Of a DNA stretch of 64,000 bases, positions 44,480-55,981 are shown in pieces. The DNA is from Neonectria sp. B-13 (lineage: Eukaryota; Ascomycota; Sordariomycetes; Hypocreales; Nectriaceae), in assembly GCA_002682825.1 (NCBI GenBank), contig NOKP01000006.1, forward strand, positions 1 through 64,000, read 5' to 3'. Position 1 is the first letter of the stretch. Every line of letters begins with the position of its first letter. Below the pieces are notes generated by a model. That model worked only from the letters and a program-made list of their open reading frames with translations. It was not told where the DNA came from and did not search any database. Both the position numbers and the translations under genes were made by a program.

Positions 44480-45784
44480 AAGCTCGCCTCAGTCTCTAAT
44501 TCTTTCGCCGCCATTAACGTACGCGATACCTCCCCCCAAGCTTCCAAGACTCACCTGGCGGCACCTTCACACCCGAACTGCAACAAAGAGATTTGGTCAC
44601 TCCGCTTCCCGGCATAGTTCGTATGAAAATGAGACGATACCCAACCTGAGGATAGACAAGAATACAAGGGTGATTTACCAAGGTATGCACCTCGCTTTTG
44701 CTTGAACCAGATCTCAGAGACTGATCAACTTGTCATCAGGATTCACCGGGAAAGCTGTATGTTGAATTTGAATAACCGCCCATCCGCTTCAGAGAAAACC
44801 CGCTAACTCAGTCAAGGCGACAATAAATGCCCGCGATACGATGGCGTACGGTACAAACATTGTCGGGGGTGTTTCCCCTGGGAAAGGAGGCCGGGAGCAT
44901 CTTGGCTTGCCAGTCTTTGACACTGTAAAACAGATAGGATTCCAGTCGTGTTTCCGTTGCCATCCGATATCAAGTCACAGACTCGGGCTGATCCTCGTCA
45001 TATAATTTTAGGCCATGGAACAAGTGAAACCACATGCGAGCTCCGTATTTGTCCCCGCCCAGTTTGCCGCAGCTGCAATCATCGAAGCTATCGAAGCTGA
45101 AGTGCCCCTGGTAGTGTTAGTAGCAGAGCATATCCCAATCCATGACATGGTTCGGGTCCAGGAGGTGCTGAGAACGCAGACTAAAACTCATCTAGTTGGA
45201 CCTAATTGCCCCGGGATCATTACCCCTGAGTAGTATTGAATTGGGATCATGCTATATATGCAGTATTCTAAGGGTATAGTAGGTATTGTTTCTAAAAGTG
45301 GAATACTTAGCTATGAGGCTGTTAGGTTAACTATGTAAGCTAGATTGGGGCAAAGCCTTATTGTGGGAATGGGCGGGGATATGATGCTAGGTTTATCCCT
45401 CTATTACTAAAGCACTCTAGCATTACTAACTCATTATAAATTTTCATAGGCATTACGCTTCTTGACGGCTTAAAACTATTTTTCAACCATGAAGATACTA
45501 AGGGGATTATTGTCATTAGTGAGATTGGTGGTGAGGCTGAGCTATATGCAGCTGCAGCGATCAAGGAATATAGGAGGAAAACGGCTAACCCAAAGCCCAT
45601 CGTGGCAATGGTCACTAGTAGGACAGCGCCACAAGGGAAAACCATGGGTCACGCTGGTGCTTTGTTGTCTCCGAGAGGTGTTTCAGCGGACATAAAGGCC
45701 AAGGCGTTGAGGGATAGCGGTGCCGTGGTGGTTCCGCATCCAGGTGTCATGGGCAGTGTTATGAAGGAACTGCTAGGCTTATAG
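44480..45784 (+). pseudogene. Succinate-CoA ligase alpha subunit, interrupted by a RIP-like patch
   Basis: Exons splice to HSSYENETIPNLRIDKNTRVIYQGFTGKA, ATINARDTMAYGTNIVGG, SPGKGGREHLGLPVFDTVKQ, then (from 45015) [22 protein letters not shown] and [13 protein letters not shown]. At 45232 a TAG begins a stretch with TAG, TGA (45238) and TAA (about 45337), yet the family text persists (GIVGIVSKSG, LSYEAV, LGQSLIVGMGGD). From about 45450 the frame is clean again: DTKGIIVISEIGGEAE and the phosphohistidine loop MGHAGALLS, ending ELLGL. The start codon is unresolved; a basic Arg/Thr/Ser-rich leader suggests a mitochondrial presequence. All three stops are one C-to-T change from CAG, CGA and CAA. 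It is convergent with the beta subunit gene. Confidence 0.68.
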
Positions 45785-46251
45785 CATCTATAAAACAATG
45801 AGCTAAACCCTTCATACATATTTTCTGAGATTATTCTGCATCCGGTCCTGTCCTGCTCCACTCATCCCACTCCTCGCATCACATCGGGGAGCTGCATGGG
45901 CTTGGAAGTCGGGTATTTCATCACTCAGATAGTGTGACGGTAGGCTTGATGAAGCTCAGCCTCCTAAGAGTAAAATAAAGACTTTGGTGACAATTTCCGT
46001 CTTGGTGCAGGAGAAAGTGGTAAGGTTTCAACAGATGCAAGTCGAGAGTGGAGTGTTCCAGAGGTAACAGGGCTCCAACAGACCATGCATTGGACTGCAG
46101 AATGACATAATGTCGCATGGATTGCGTCCTTGAAGACTTGTGGCCGGACAGTACCACACATTATAGCTCACACTAAAATGCAGGCCAACATAATTATAAA
46201 TGAAGGGTTTATTCTTCTCTACCAAACTCTAAGCTCTCCTCTATAGGAATG

Positions 46252-47700
46252 TCAAGTCCTTGCAAGCTCGACTGCCTTTACAGCGGCCTTCCCAAAATCA
46301 GATTCCACGTGGACGCCAAGATTCGCGTCTTCAAGCTACATGCCCATATTAGTACATGAAACGAGACCATAAGAGCAAACTGCCAAGGCAAACATACCAG
46401 CTTGAGTCCCTCTGCTGAATTGGTCCCTTGTAGTCGGACAACGAGAGGTACTCGTAATGGACCTAATGCTGTAGCGGCACCGATGATTGACTCTGCAATC
46501 ATATCACACCTAATGATTCCTGCAATAGTGTCAGTGAATCAGTTAACATATAAATCTAAGTTTGCTCACCTCCGTAGATGTTGACCAGAATTGTCTTCAC
46601 CCGCTCATCCCTCAGGATGATTTCGAATGCTTTCTGCATTGTCTCCTTGGTTGCCTGACCACCGGCGTCAAGGAAGTTAGCACTCGCACCTCCATGATGA
46701 GCGATTGCGTCATTTGTGGCCATCGCAAGCCCAGCGCCATTCACAATGTTGCCAATGTTGCCATCCATCTTGATGTAAACGAGACCATACTTCTCAGCCT
46801 CGAGCTCCTCCTTCACTTCGCTCTTAGAGTCGCGTAGCGCAAAAAGATCCTTTTGCCGTTTCTCAGCCGCGTTGTCAAATGTGAACTTTGCGTCCAAACA
46901 TGTCAAGGTTCCGTCTGAGGATCGAGCCAGCGGATTAATCTCAAGAAGAGTAGCATCCTTGCTGATAAAAAGCTTGTATAAGCGAGTCAGAATCTTGCCC
47001 AGGTTTTCTACCTCCTTCAGAGATAACTTGAGACAGTCAGAAATCTCAGAGACAAGCTTAGCTGTTATGCCTTTCGTCAAGCTAAACCTGAAGGTGTGGA
47101 GTTCCTTTGGGTAATCTTTTGCTGTTGTCTCGATATCAACGCCACCCTTTTTGGAGATGATGATGACGGGAGTGTAGTTTTCACGATCAAAAGTAAGGGC
47201 CAGATACCATTCGTCATCGTATTCGATCGTCTCGGCAACGTAGAGTTGGTTGACTTTGATACCGTCGCCCAAAGTCTGCTTAGTCTTCAACCGGTGCCCG
47301 AGCATTCTCGCTGCCACCTCCTCTCCTGCAGCTGCTGTGTCGACAATTTGAATCCCGCCTTTCAAACCGTTGTCGAAGATGCCTTTGCCACGGCCGCCTT
47401 TTGATATTTGAGCTTTGATGACGCATTTCTTGTCTTTCAAATTGTAAGCAGTATCCATTGAATTATCACAGCATTGAGAGTAGTTACCAAGTCCTTTTAT
47501 GATTTGTCCAACTTCGGTAGGCGATTGCGCAACCTTTCCGTAGGGAACGGGAACACCGAACTGCCTCGATACGTCAGGTGGTGGTTCTGGCTGACATTGT
47601 TTTACGTACCTCTTTCAGCAGTCGCTGGGATTGATACTCCTGCAAGCTGAGCTGCCGCGAGTGCTGCCTTGAGACCAGCTGTAACCAGATTGTGAGTAGA
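46252..47700 (-). CDS. Succinate-CoA ligase beta subunit
   Basis: The main exon begins inside [18 protein letters not shown] (ATP-grasp) and continues through [14 protein letters not shown] (metal/ATP binding), [21 protein letters not shown] and [15 protein letters not shown] to LVNIYGG. Two further exons give [23 protein letters not shown] and LEDANLGV, ending ELART before the stop at 46252. An upstream exon supplies [25 protein letters not shown]. The true start and mitochondrial leader, somewhere in 47600-47890, are not resolved. The heterodimer interconverts succinate, CoA, NTP and succinyl-CoA in the TCA cycle. As this copy sits with a damaged alpha partner in an accessory-looking locus, it is probably a paralog of the housekeeping gene, possibly with another dicarboxylate as substrate. 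Confidence 0.8.
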
Positions 47701-48530
47701 CAGAAGGGTTATGGATGTGCGGCGCTGATCAATTCTGGACTCACCTTCGCCTGATGTCGCCAAAGCCTGCACGTGAAGTTCCAAGACGCCATTGTCAAGT
47801 GTTGAAGCTCCTAGTAACAAATAAGTGGTAGCCGGATCTGAACAATCGCGTCTTAAACTGACAAAATCGAAGTCATTAAGGGCAGGCAACAGTCATCTGC
47901 CGTAGTGGTTTTCACACATCCCTAAATAAGACTAAATTACCGGAAGGAATTTGTTAACGGCTATGAAGGCTTGCAGCCGCTGACAGTTCTTCCTTGTCGG
48001 CCACATAAACTAGTGGCAGGCTGCAATGCGTTGATGTCGGCTGAATAAACTCTATAGCCGGTGTCGGGTATACACGCAGAAAGGCTACTCTACCTACCCT
48101 AGAGCTAGGTGAGACGGGCCGATCCCGCAAGACATTCGTGAATAAAATCGAACAAACCCGAACAAATTATCCTTCTTTAACAAGCGATTGATATCGTGAC
48201 AAAACAACACGTATCGTATTTATCTAATTGGACGATTTTGCTTAAGATGAGACTATAAAACCGGGTTAGAAGAGTGAATTCTCAAGAGAGGGCATAACAA
48301 GGCATTATTTAGAGTATTTTTTAGCCTTAGTCGATATCATCTGATAACAAGGTATTATATAATAAAATATCTATACCACAATACACCTTTCGTTACTATA
48401 CAGTAGGAAGTTGCCTTACTTGCTTATCATATACGTTGATATATTATACGAGATGTCAAGCTAAAGTAGAAGAGTAAGATATGGTAAATAGTCTGTTTAT
48501 GATGCGTCTTTGGATAGTTGTCGAGATTGA
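47701..48530. other. Intergenic, 5' of the beta subunit and 3' of the SDR
   Basis: Contains the unresolved 5' exons of the beta subunit (to about 47890) and then about 640 bp that becomes TA-rich toward 48250-48530. No gene or motif could be assigned. Confidence 0.4.
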
Positions 48531-49514
48531 TTAGATAGCCCGTCCACCGTCAACCTCCAAGTTGATTCCCGTAATAAACTGGCTTTCATCGGAAGCCAAG
48601 AACAAGCATGCATTGGCTACGTCTTCCGGTTCGCAGAGACGCTGTAGAGGGACGTTTGAAGTGAATTTTGCTCTGTTTTCTGGCGTGTCTGGGTCACCCG
48701 AAAATGCTTCGAAACTACTTCAAAGTTAGAGTTGACATCTGGTTGAAGATGGCAGAACCACTCACAGTCCCGTTCCACCCAGCAAAGGGCACACAGAATT
48801 AATCCGAATCTGGTGAGGCCCGTACTCGGCTGCGAGTCCCTTGGTTGCCTAAAACGGCCAAGTTAGAACGGGTTTCGCCACGAGCAATCTGCTGCTTACA
48901 TTGCAAACAGCACCCTTGGATGCATTATACCAGACGAGCCCGGGCCGCGGACGTGTTGCCCCAACCGAGGCGATGTTGACTATGGAGCCTCCCTGGCCTT
49001 GTTTGATCAATTCAGGTATAAAAGCACTGGTACCATAGTAGACACTTTTGACGTTTACATTAAAGCATTTGTCAAAGTCCCTCTCCGTGACGTCCAAAGT
49101 TGGCTAAGTTGTCCACATATTAGCGCTCTGGTTCTGTTTTGCGATATGCCAGACTCATGTACCTTGTTGCTGTACGTTGTGCCTGCATTGTTCACCAGAC
49201 AGTCCAAACGGCCATAGCGTGATTTGGCCGCTTCAATTAGCTTGCGCCAATCTCCTTCAACAGCAACGTCTGCCCTGATGAATGAAATCGAGTTGGGCAT
49301 GTGTTGCGCCACCACTTTGGCGCCTCGCTCATTGATATCCGCGATGAGGACCTTGGCGCCTTGCTGGGCAAATCTCCTTGCGATGCCCTCCCCATATCCA
49401 GAGCCACCACCTCCATTTCGTTAGTCTTCGGGTTGTATGACTTCACAAAGCTGACTAACCGGTGACAATGGCAACCTTGCCAGCTAATCTTGAGCTTGTC
49501 TTTAGAACAGTCAT
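48531..49514 (-). CDS. Short-chain dehydrogenase/reductase
   Basis: Five exons (49514-49460, 49410-49163, 49103-48900, 48848-48766, 48714-48531) give 257 residues, the classical SDR length. The NAD(P) loop VTGGGSGYGEGIA is split by the first intron. Then follow the DV segment (RADVAVEGDW), LVNNAGTTYSN, the catalytic Ser in GSIVNIASVGA, the YNASKGA catalytic Tyr/Lys pair, and the C-terminal FLASDESQFITGINLEVDGGRAI. An acidic residue after the second strand (LIADINE) favours NAD over NADP. The substrate is unknown; 3-hydroxyacyl or secondary alcohol oxidation are typical. It is divergent from the succinate-semialdehyde dehydrogenase with a 394-bp shared promoter, so co-expression is likely. Confidence 0.88.
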
Positions 49515-49907
49515 GTTTTGAGTCGGTGACCAGATTTGCGAGGTTTGGTAGGTGTAGTGTTGTTAGGTGTTGAAAGTTACGTCCTAACGCTGAACAATGG
49601 GTTAAATACAGCACACTTGGGGATACCACCTGATACCCGCTCGGCTCTTCGGGTCGGGCTCATGGGAGGATCTGAACGGTGGCTCCAATTATCAATATCT
49701 GTCCAGTCGTACCTCCACACAGGCAAAGATGGGACATGCGGGGAAACCTAGGCCTAGTACGGATGCTACGAAAAAAGGTAGCCGGCCGGCTATATGCCCC
49801 AGCGGGTATTAAGGTAAAAACATAGAGTAAGAGAAACCACATTTTGGATCAACCTCCCTGTATATCAAATCCTTGCAAAGAGTATTGTTCGTTCACAGTC
49901 TTGCATC
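49515..49907. promoter_or_regulatory. Divergent promoter, SDR / succinate-semialdehyde dehydrogenase
   Basis: A 393-bp shared upstream region. It holds tcttcgggtcggg and a ggccggccggc-like palindrome (tagccggccggcta at about 49778-49791). The CGGWCCG palindrome of the first cluster is not present. Confidence 0.4.
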
Positions 49908-51749
49908 ATGAGCATTATTCGTTCAATTCAATACAGGTCCTCGCATCTGGGAGCCTGGAACAAAGTGCTACAAAGTGGGAATTGTTGGAGACGAGCAATG
50001 GCAACCGAGGCCGCTCACTCGGTACGCCCTTGTTTCTGCGACACTACAGGGCATTCGATGCCTCTCAAATATATCTCTGACCATACTAGGTGAAATCTCG
50101 CCTGCGAGATCCAACGTTGTTTCGCGAGCAGGCTTTTATCGGAGGAAAGTGGACAGATGGAGGAGCAAAGACGCGGTTTTCGGTCTTGAATCCCTACTCG
50201 GCCGACCAAATAGGGACTTGCCCAGAAATGTGAGCCGACGAACCAAATCCCGATACGAATCTGCCAAGATACAGAAGTCTTACCTGTAGTCTAGGGGCCC
50301 CGAAGGAACATCGCGAGCGGTCGAGGTTGCCCAGAAGGCTTTCGATTCGTTCCAGCACACGATGCCGCGCCAGCGCATGCTGATTTTGAAGAAATGGTTC
50401 GAGCTCATGCAAGAGCACGAGGAGGACCTTGCCACCATTTTGAGCTTTGAGAATGGACGGCCAATCGAAGCGGCCCGCGCAGAGATAAAATACGCTGCAA
50501 GTTTCTTTGAGTGGTTTCAGGGAGAGTCCGTTCGGTCATATGGGGAAACGATTCGCGCCAGTACACCAGGCTCTCGCGTTCTTACTTTGAAGCAGCCCAT
50601 TGGCGTTGTGGGAATCATTACGCCGTGGAACTTCCCCTCTGCAATGATCACGAGAAAGGTCGGGGCGTCAGTTGCGGCTGGTTGCACTGTCATCGTCAAG
50701 CCCGCAGCAGAGACTCCCTATTCCGCCTTGGCGTTGGCTGAGTTGGGTGAGAGAGCAGGGCTTCCTGCGGGAGTTTTCAATGTCGTCACTACCGACAAGA
50801 ACATTGCTGAAGTTGGGAAAGTTTTGTGCGAACATCCCATTGTGAAGAAGGTGTCTTTTACAGGCTCAACTGGTGTGGGGAAAATCCTCATGCAGCAGTC
50901 CAGTTCTTCGCTGAAAAAGCTGTCCATGGAACTGGGTGGGAACGCACCCTTCATTGGTGAGTTGTCCTGGAAGGCGATGTGTAACTTTTGGGATCTGACT
51001 AGAGCTAGTATTCGATGATGCCGATATTGACACCGCTATTGAGGGCTTGATGGCAGCTAAGTTTCGCGCATCTGGACAAACATGTGTCTGCGCAAACCGC
51101 GTCTATGTCCAAGGAGGCATCTATGACACGTTTGTTCACCGGCTAGCCAACGTTGTCAAAGAAAGACTGATTCCCGGCGATCCAATGTCTTCGCAAACCA
51201 CTATTGGTCCTCTTATCAATAAGAAGGCGGTGCAAAAGGTCGAGCGTCTCGTCGACAACGCCTGCAAACTTGGTGCAGAAGTTGTAACCGGTGGGTCGCG
51301 TTCCGACAGCGACCCCGAAACATTCTATCCGGCCACTATCCTCAGGAACATGAACCCTTCTATGCAAGCCAGCAGAGAGGAGCTTTTTGGACCAGTGGTT
51401 GCTCTCTACAGCTTCAAGACTGAGCAGGACCTGCTAAAGATGGCCAATGACTCCGAAGTAGGATTGGCGTCGTACGTGTATACGAAAGAGCTTTCCAAAG
51501 CTTGGAGAGCTGCTGAGCTTCTGCAGACAGGCATGATTGGAGTCAACACCGGAGTGGTCTCAGATCCCGTGGCTCCGTTCGGGGGCATTAAGCACTCCGG
51601 GTTTGGGCGAGAAGGGGGGCGACTTGGCATCGAAGAGTTTCAAATACTAAAGGTGAGTTCACATCGGGAAGTTTAGCAGCCTGACTAACATATCTCAGAC
51701 AGTGACAATCGGGGGCCTTGGCCTTCCAGAGCAATTGCCGAAAATTTGA
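49908..51749 (+). CDS. Succinate-semialdehyde dehydrogenase, mitochondrial-type
   Basis: Five exons (49908-50021, 50090-50229, 50295-50956, 51009-51652, 51699-51749) give 536 residues. The first 38 residues are Arg/Ser/Trp-rich without acids, a likely mitochondrial presequence. Core: AFIGGKWTDG, GVVGIITPWNFPSAMITRK (typical of the SSADH branch), VSFTGSTGVGK, the general base Glu in SMELGGNAP, the catalytic Cys in RASGQTCVCANR (the neighbouring redox-switch Cys is also typical of SSADH), EELFGPVVALY and APFGGIKHSGFGREGG. It oxidises succinate semialdehyde to succinate, as in the GABA shunt. With succinate-CoA ligase genes close by, the locus could channel C4 units to succinyl-CoA. A relic of a related gene lies at 19.4 kb. 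Confidence 0.9.
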
Positions 51750-52225
51750 GTAGATGGATGGTGTAGGGGAAAATGTTTTCTGTAGCTCAGACTAATATTC
51801 TACTGCTCGTGTAATTTTCTGAAGCTGGGACGTTGTATTGCGAATAAAATACTATATTTCCAATGAATCAATGCTTGTCACACAATCCATCGGAAAGACC
51901 ATGACCTGGCAGAGGGGGTCTACACAAGACACGAACAAGTTCTTAGTAGTTAGTGTCTTGCCAATCTTACAGTAACATTAGCTGGGTCATCTTTCATGCG
52001 AGCTTGGCTGAGACATAGGGTTAGTGTGCCCCACTTAGTAGACAGTCTTACAACGGGCCACGATGTAGCCGCAGGCACATAACCGAATGCCGTCACATAC
52101 CCGACCAAAGCTCCACTGTTTGATTGATTAACTAGTCAAGACATCTCCCCTCTTATAGTCAGACAGAGTGTTCTGTCCGAACCGACGAGAACTTTTGTTG
52201 CCCAACATCAACCCAACTCGATAAT
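51750..52225. other. Intergenic / promoter of the mitochondrial ALDH
   Basis: About 475 bp of ordinary composition. The last 100 bp are pyrimidine-rich with ccaacatcaacccaac before the ATG at 52226. No shared motif recognised. Confidence 0.4.
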
Positions 52226-53994
52226 ATGGTCTATTCAAAGAGCTGGATCCGCTTCACACCAGCGGCCATCAGGCCAGCAACTCGGCTAGTTGGCAACCTG
52301 AACCATGTGCGCTTTGCCAGCACAGCACCTTCTAAGGTGATCAAAATCGCTGGCCGGGAGGTCTCCGTTCCAACGGGCATCTTCATCAACAACGAGTTCA
52401 GAAAGTCCATTGGGGGAAATGCATTCGCCGTCGAAAACCCGGGCACGGGCAAAGAGATTCTCCAGATTGAAGAGGGCCGGGAAGAAGACGTCGAAGCAGC
52501 GGTACAGGCAGCACGGAAAGCGTTCCAAAGTGAGGAATGGTCGACCTTGGATCCCGTGCATCGAGGCGAGTTGCTGACCAAGCTTGCGACACTCATGGAA
52601 CGCGACAAGGAAGACATCATTGCGCTTGAGATGCTCGACACTGGAAAGACGTACCGCCAGGCTTCAAACCTCGACTTTCCGGGATCGGTGAGCACATTGA
52701 AGTATTACGCAGGCTGGGCAGACAAGGTCACGGGCATGACTTCGTTCAACATCCCCAAAACCTTTGCATACACCAGACGCGAGCCCATTGGTGTCTGTGG
52801 TCAAATCATTCCGTGGAAGTCAGTCATCTTTCTTTTTCCTGCTCAAGATAATTCCAAGCATGGCTGACGGGTTCTAGCTTCCCATTGATGATGTTTATAT
52901 GGAAAATTGCCCCTGCTCTTGTCACAGGGAACACGGTGGTGATCAAATCGGCCGAGGCCACTCCCCTCGCTGCGCTCAAGATTTGTGAACTGATCAAGGA
53001 GGCTGGTTTCCCGGCAGGAGTGATCAATCACGTCTCCGGATATGGAAAAACTGTCGGAAATGCCATTGCCTCACACAATGGGGTTGACAAGGTCGCGTTC
53101 ACTGGATCCACAGCAACCGGAAGGGCAGTATTGAAGGCATCGGCGTCCTCCAACCTGAAGAAGGTTACTTTAGAATTGGGGGGCAAAAGTCCGGTAGGGT
53201 TCCAGCGTCTTTCCTAGGCCAAGTCACAGCGGTTTGCTGACCTACAGCCAAGAATATCGTCTTCCCCGATGCCGACATTGACAACGCCGTGGACTGGTCT
53301 GCCTGGGGTATCAACATGAATTTTGGGCAGACATGCCATGCAGGAACGCGTATCTACGTGCATGAAGACGTCTACGATGTCTTTGTCCAGAAGTTTACGG
53401 AGCGGATGTCAAAGGTCAAGGTCGGCGATAACTTTGATGCGACCACAGACCAAGGCCCACAGAATAGCAAGATGCAGTACGACAAGATTCTGGGCTATAT
53501 CGAAAGCGGAAAGCAAGAAGGGGCGACCATACAGCTGGGCGGAAAGGCATCACAGGCCGGATTAGACGGTGGTTACTACATTGAACCGACCATCTTCACA
53601 AACGTGAAGCCAAACATGAAGGTATGTCGTCTCATGTCCCCACCCCACAACAAATCTTGACACCTTTCAGATTATGAAGGAGGAGATTTTTGGACCAGTC
53701 GTGACTATTTCCAAGTTTTCCTCCGAGTCTGAAGTCTTGGAGCTGGCCAACGATACCACGTACGGCTTAGCGGCTGCTGTTCACACTAAGGACTATGAGC
53801 GTGCGGTTCGCGTGACGAATGCCCTTCAGGCGGGCACTACGTGGGTAAACATGTACAATTTCGTCCATTGGTCTATTCCATTTGGCGGATACAAGGAAAG
53901 CGGGCTGGGCCGAGAGTGTGGTGAGGCGGTGCTGGAGAACTACACCGAGACCAAGGCAGTCTACCTGAACATGGGTCTTTCGGCTCCCCAGTAG
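52226..53994 (+). CDS. Mitochondrial-type aldehyde dehydrogenase
   Basis: Four exons (52226-52818, 52878-53193, 53253-53621, 53671-53994) give 533 residues. The first about 35 residues ([20 protein letters not shown]..., ending near VRFAST) form a basic amphipathic leader, a mitochondrial presequence. Landmarks: [38 protein letters not shown], the catalytic Cys in [22 protein letters not shown] and [16 protein letters not shown]. This is the ALDH1/2-like acetaldehyde or medium-chain aldehyde branch. It is tandem with SSADH upstream and the zinc alcohol dehydrogenase downstream, which would be a natural alcohol-to-acid pair. The exact substrate cannot be read from the sequence. Confidence 0.9.
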
Positions 53995-54584
53995 TAGCTC
54001 TGCATTATTCTCTTCGCCCCAATGTATATTACATTTCATGGTCCATTTCCGTTCCTTACTATAGGCTAAGCTTCGTTTCGTCATCGACCGGCGCTTTACT
54101 CTCCCGTCCATTTGGCCACGTGCCAACAGCTTCATGGACATAAACGATTGCCGGGAAGCCGACACAACTAGTTCGCCGATGAGATTGCTGCACGGACTAG
54201 CAACTCTAATCGGTTCGGTTATGAGCCTGGTTATGTGGCTATGTCGGACCAAGTTGAACCCAAACGCCTCCTGCTCGTGACCCAGAGTTCTCCACTTCCC
54301 CGCACCTGGAGTAACCGCAATTCTGGGGTTGGCAAGTTAGCGAAGCCGGGGCAATGCATCTTGTTTGTGCTCTTTAGCACTCCAGCTCGCATGAACTGTC
54401 GAAACCGACCCTGGCCTGGATTGATGATAAAAGCCCTTCATCTCTCGGCTTCTGTGGAAAGTCAGCGACATTGTCTTCTCGTCAGTCTACCACTATCATA
54501 CCACACCTTGACAACTGAGGACGCTTACATTTTCTACTTATTTCATCATCACGGCTGTCGGCCAGTATTTCGACGTTTGGCAAA
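53995..54584. other. Intergenic / promoter of the second alcohol dehydrogenase
   Basis: About 590 bp. Open frames on both strands lack domains. No CGGWCCG site is seen. Confidence 0.4.
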
Positions 54585-55981
54585 ATGTCAACGACACATC
54601 AGAACCTTGTCCATGCGCTTCCTCTGACCGAGTCTCTCATTGTAGAGGCGGGAAAACCAGCAGCCCAGCATCTGGAATTTTCCAGACCTCTTCCTCCAAC
54701 ACGAGAGCCCGCCCCTGACTCTTTTGAAAACATCGAAACCGTGGCCTTTGTCGTCCGCGAAGCAAAGGCAGACTTTGAACTTGTTCCTATTATTCTAGAT
54801 GAAGTTCGGCCCGATGAAGTGCTTATTGAGATGAAGTACAGTGGGATATGTGAGTCTGAGTCTTCTTGAGCAGACATCCACAATGAAACCGGCCTAATTT
54901 GCTTTCAGGTCATACCGATATTGTGTTTCAGCAAGGCCTACTGCCCACGGTCGAATTCCCCGCAATTTTCGGACACGAGGGCGCCGGCCTTGTGCGTGCA
55001 ATCGGCAAGGAGGTGAAGAACGACAGCCTCAAAGTGGGCGACGCAGTAACCCTTTCTTTCAACATGTGTGGGGAATGCAAGCCTTGCACTACGGGCCATC
55101 CGGCCTTCTGCTACACTCATCCTCAAGTCAATCATAACGCTGTGCGACTCGGCGATAGAAGCACTCCTGCTAGGCTCAAAACTGGCCACTCCGTGAGAAG
55201 TCAGTACTTTGGACAATCGTCGTTTGCAAAGATGTCAGTTGTCAACGAGAAATGCGTCGTCAAGTGCTCCAACCCTGAGTCAATGGACTTGTATGCTCCT
55301 CTCGGATGCGGGTTTCAAACGGGAGCGGGTACCGTTATGAATATCCTTAAGCCAACTGAGGAGGACACGCTGGTGATCTTTGGTCTCGGTAGCGTAGGAT
55401 TTACTGCTCTTATGGCCGCAAAGTACCTAAAGACCGGTCGGATCATCGCTGTTGACATTGTTCAGTCCCGACTGGATCTGGCAAAGGAACTCGGAGCGAC
55501 GGACACGATAAACTCACTTGAGGAACCGGACGTCGTGAAAGCAATCAAGGAACTAACCAATGGTGGCGCATCATTTGCTATCGACTGTACAGGAATCCCC
55601 AAGGTCATTGAGAGCGTCATCGAGGCTATTGGTCCGCTTGGCACTGCTGTTTTAGTTGGAGTCCCGCCAGTAGGCGCTCAGATCAAACTCAATCCGCTCG
55701 CATTTCTTCTCGAAAACAAGAAGTTTATCGGAGTTATTGAAGGAGACTCCAACCCTGCCGATCTCATTCCTCAGCTAGTTTCTATGCATCAAGCAGGGCA
55801 TTTCCCAATTGATAGGCTTTGCAAGGTCTATCCCTTCTCTGAGCTTCAGCAGGCAATTGATGATATGCATTCAGGTAAGGTAAGTATCTCTGAAACGATA
55901 GCCCATGCTAAAACTACCTTAATTATAAAGAAACTAACATATCACTTTAAGGTTATTAAGCCGATTATTCAGTGGAGCTGA
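54585..55981 (+). CDS. Zinc-dependent alcohol dehydrogenase, second copy
   Basis: Three exons (54585-54849, 54909-55879, 55952-55981) give 421 residues. About 45 extra residues at the N-terminus (MSTTHQNL...) precede the catalytic domain; the first intron splits GIC|HTDI. Zinc ligands sit in CHTD and GHEGAG, the structural zinc loop is CGECKPCTTGHPAFC, and the NAD loop is GLGSVGFTAL with IIAVDI. YFGQSSFAKMS places it in the same aryl/terpenyl-type branch as the copy at 27.1 kb, but the two are clearly diverged paralogs. The 3' end (from about 55880) lies in TA-rich DNA; the tiny last exon VIKPIIQWS is still in frame. Probably functional, with some spread of TA-rich mutation into its end. Confidence 0.85.
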
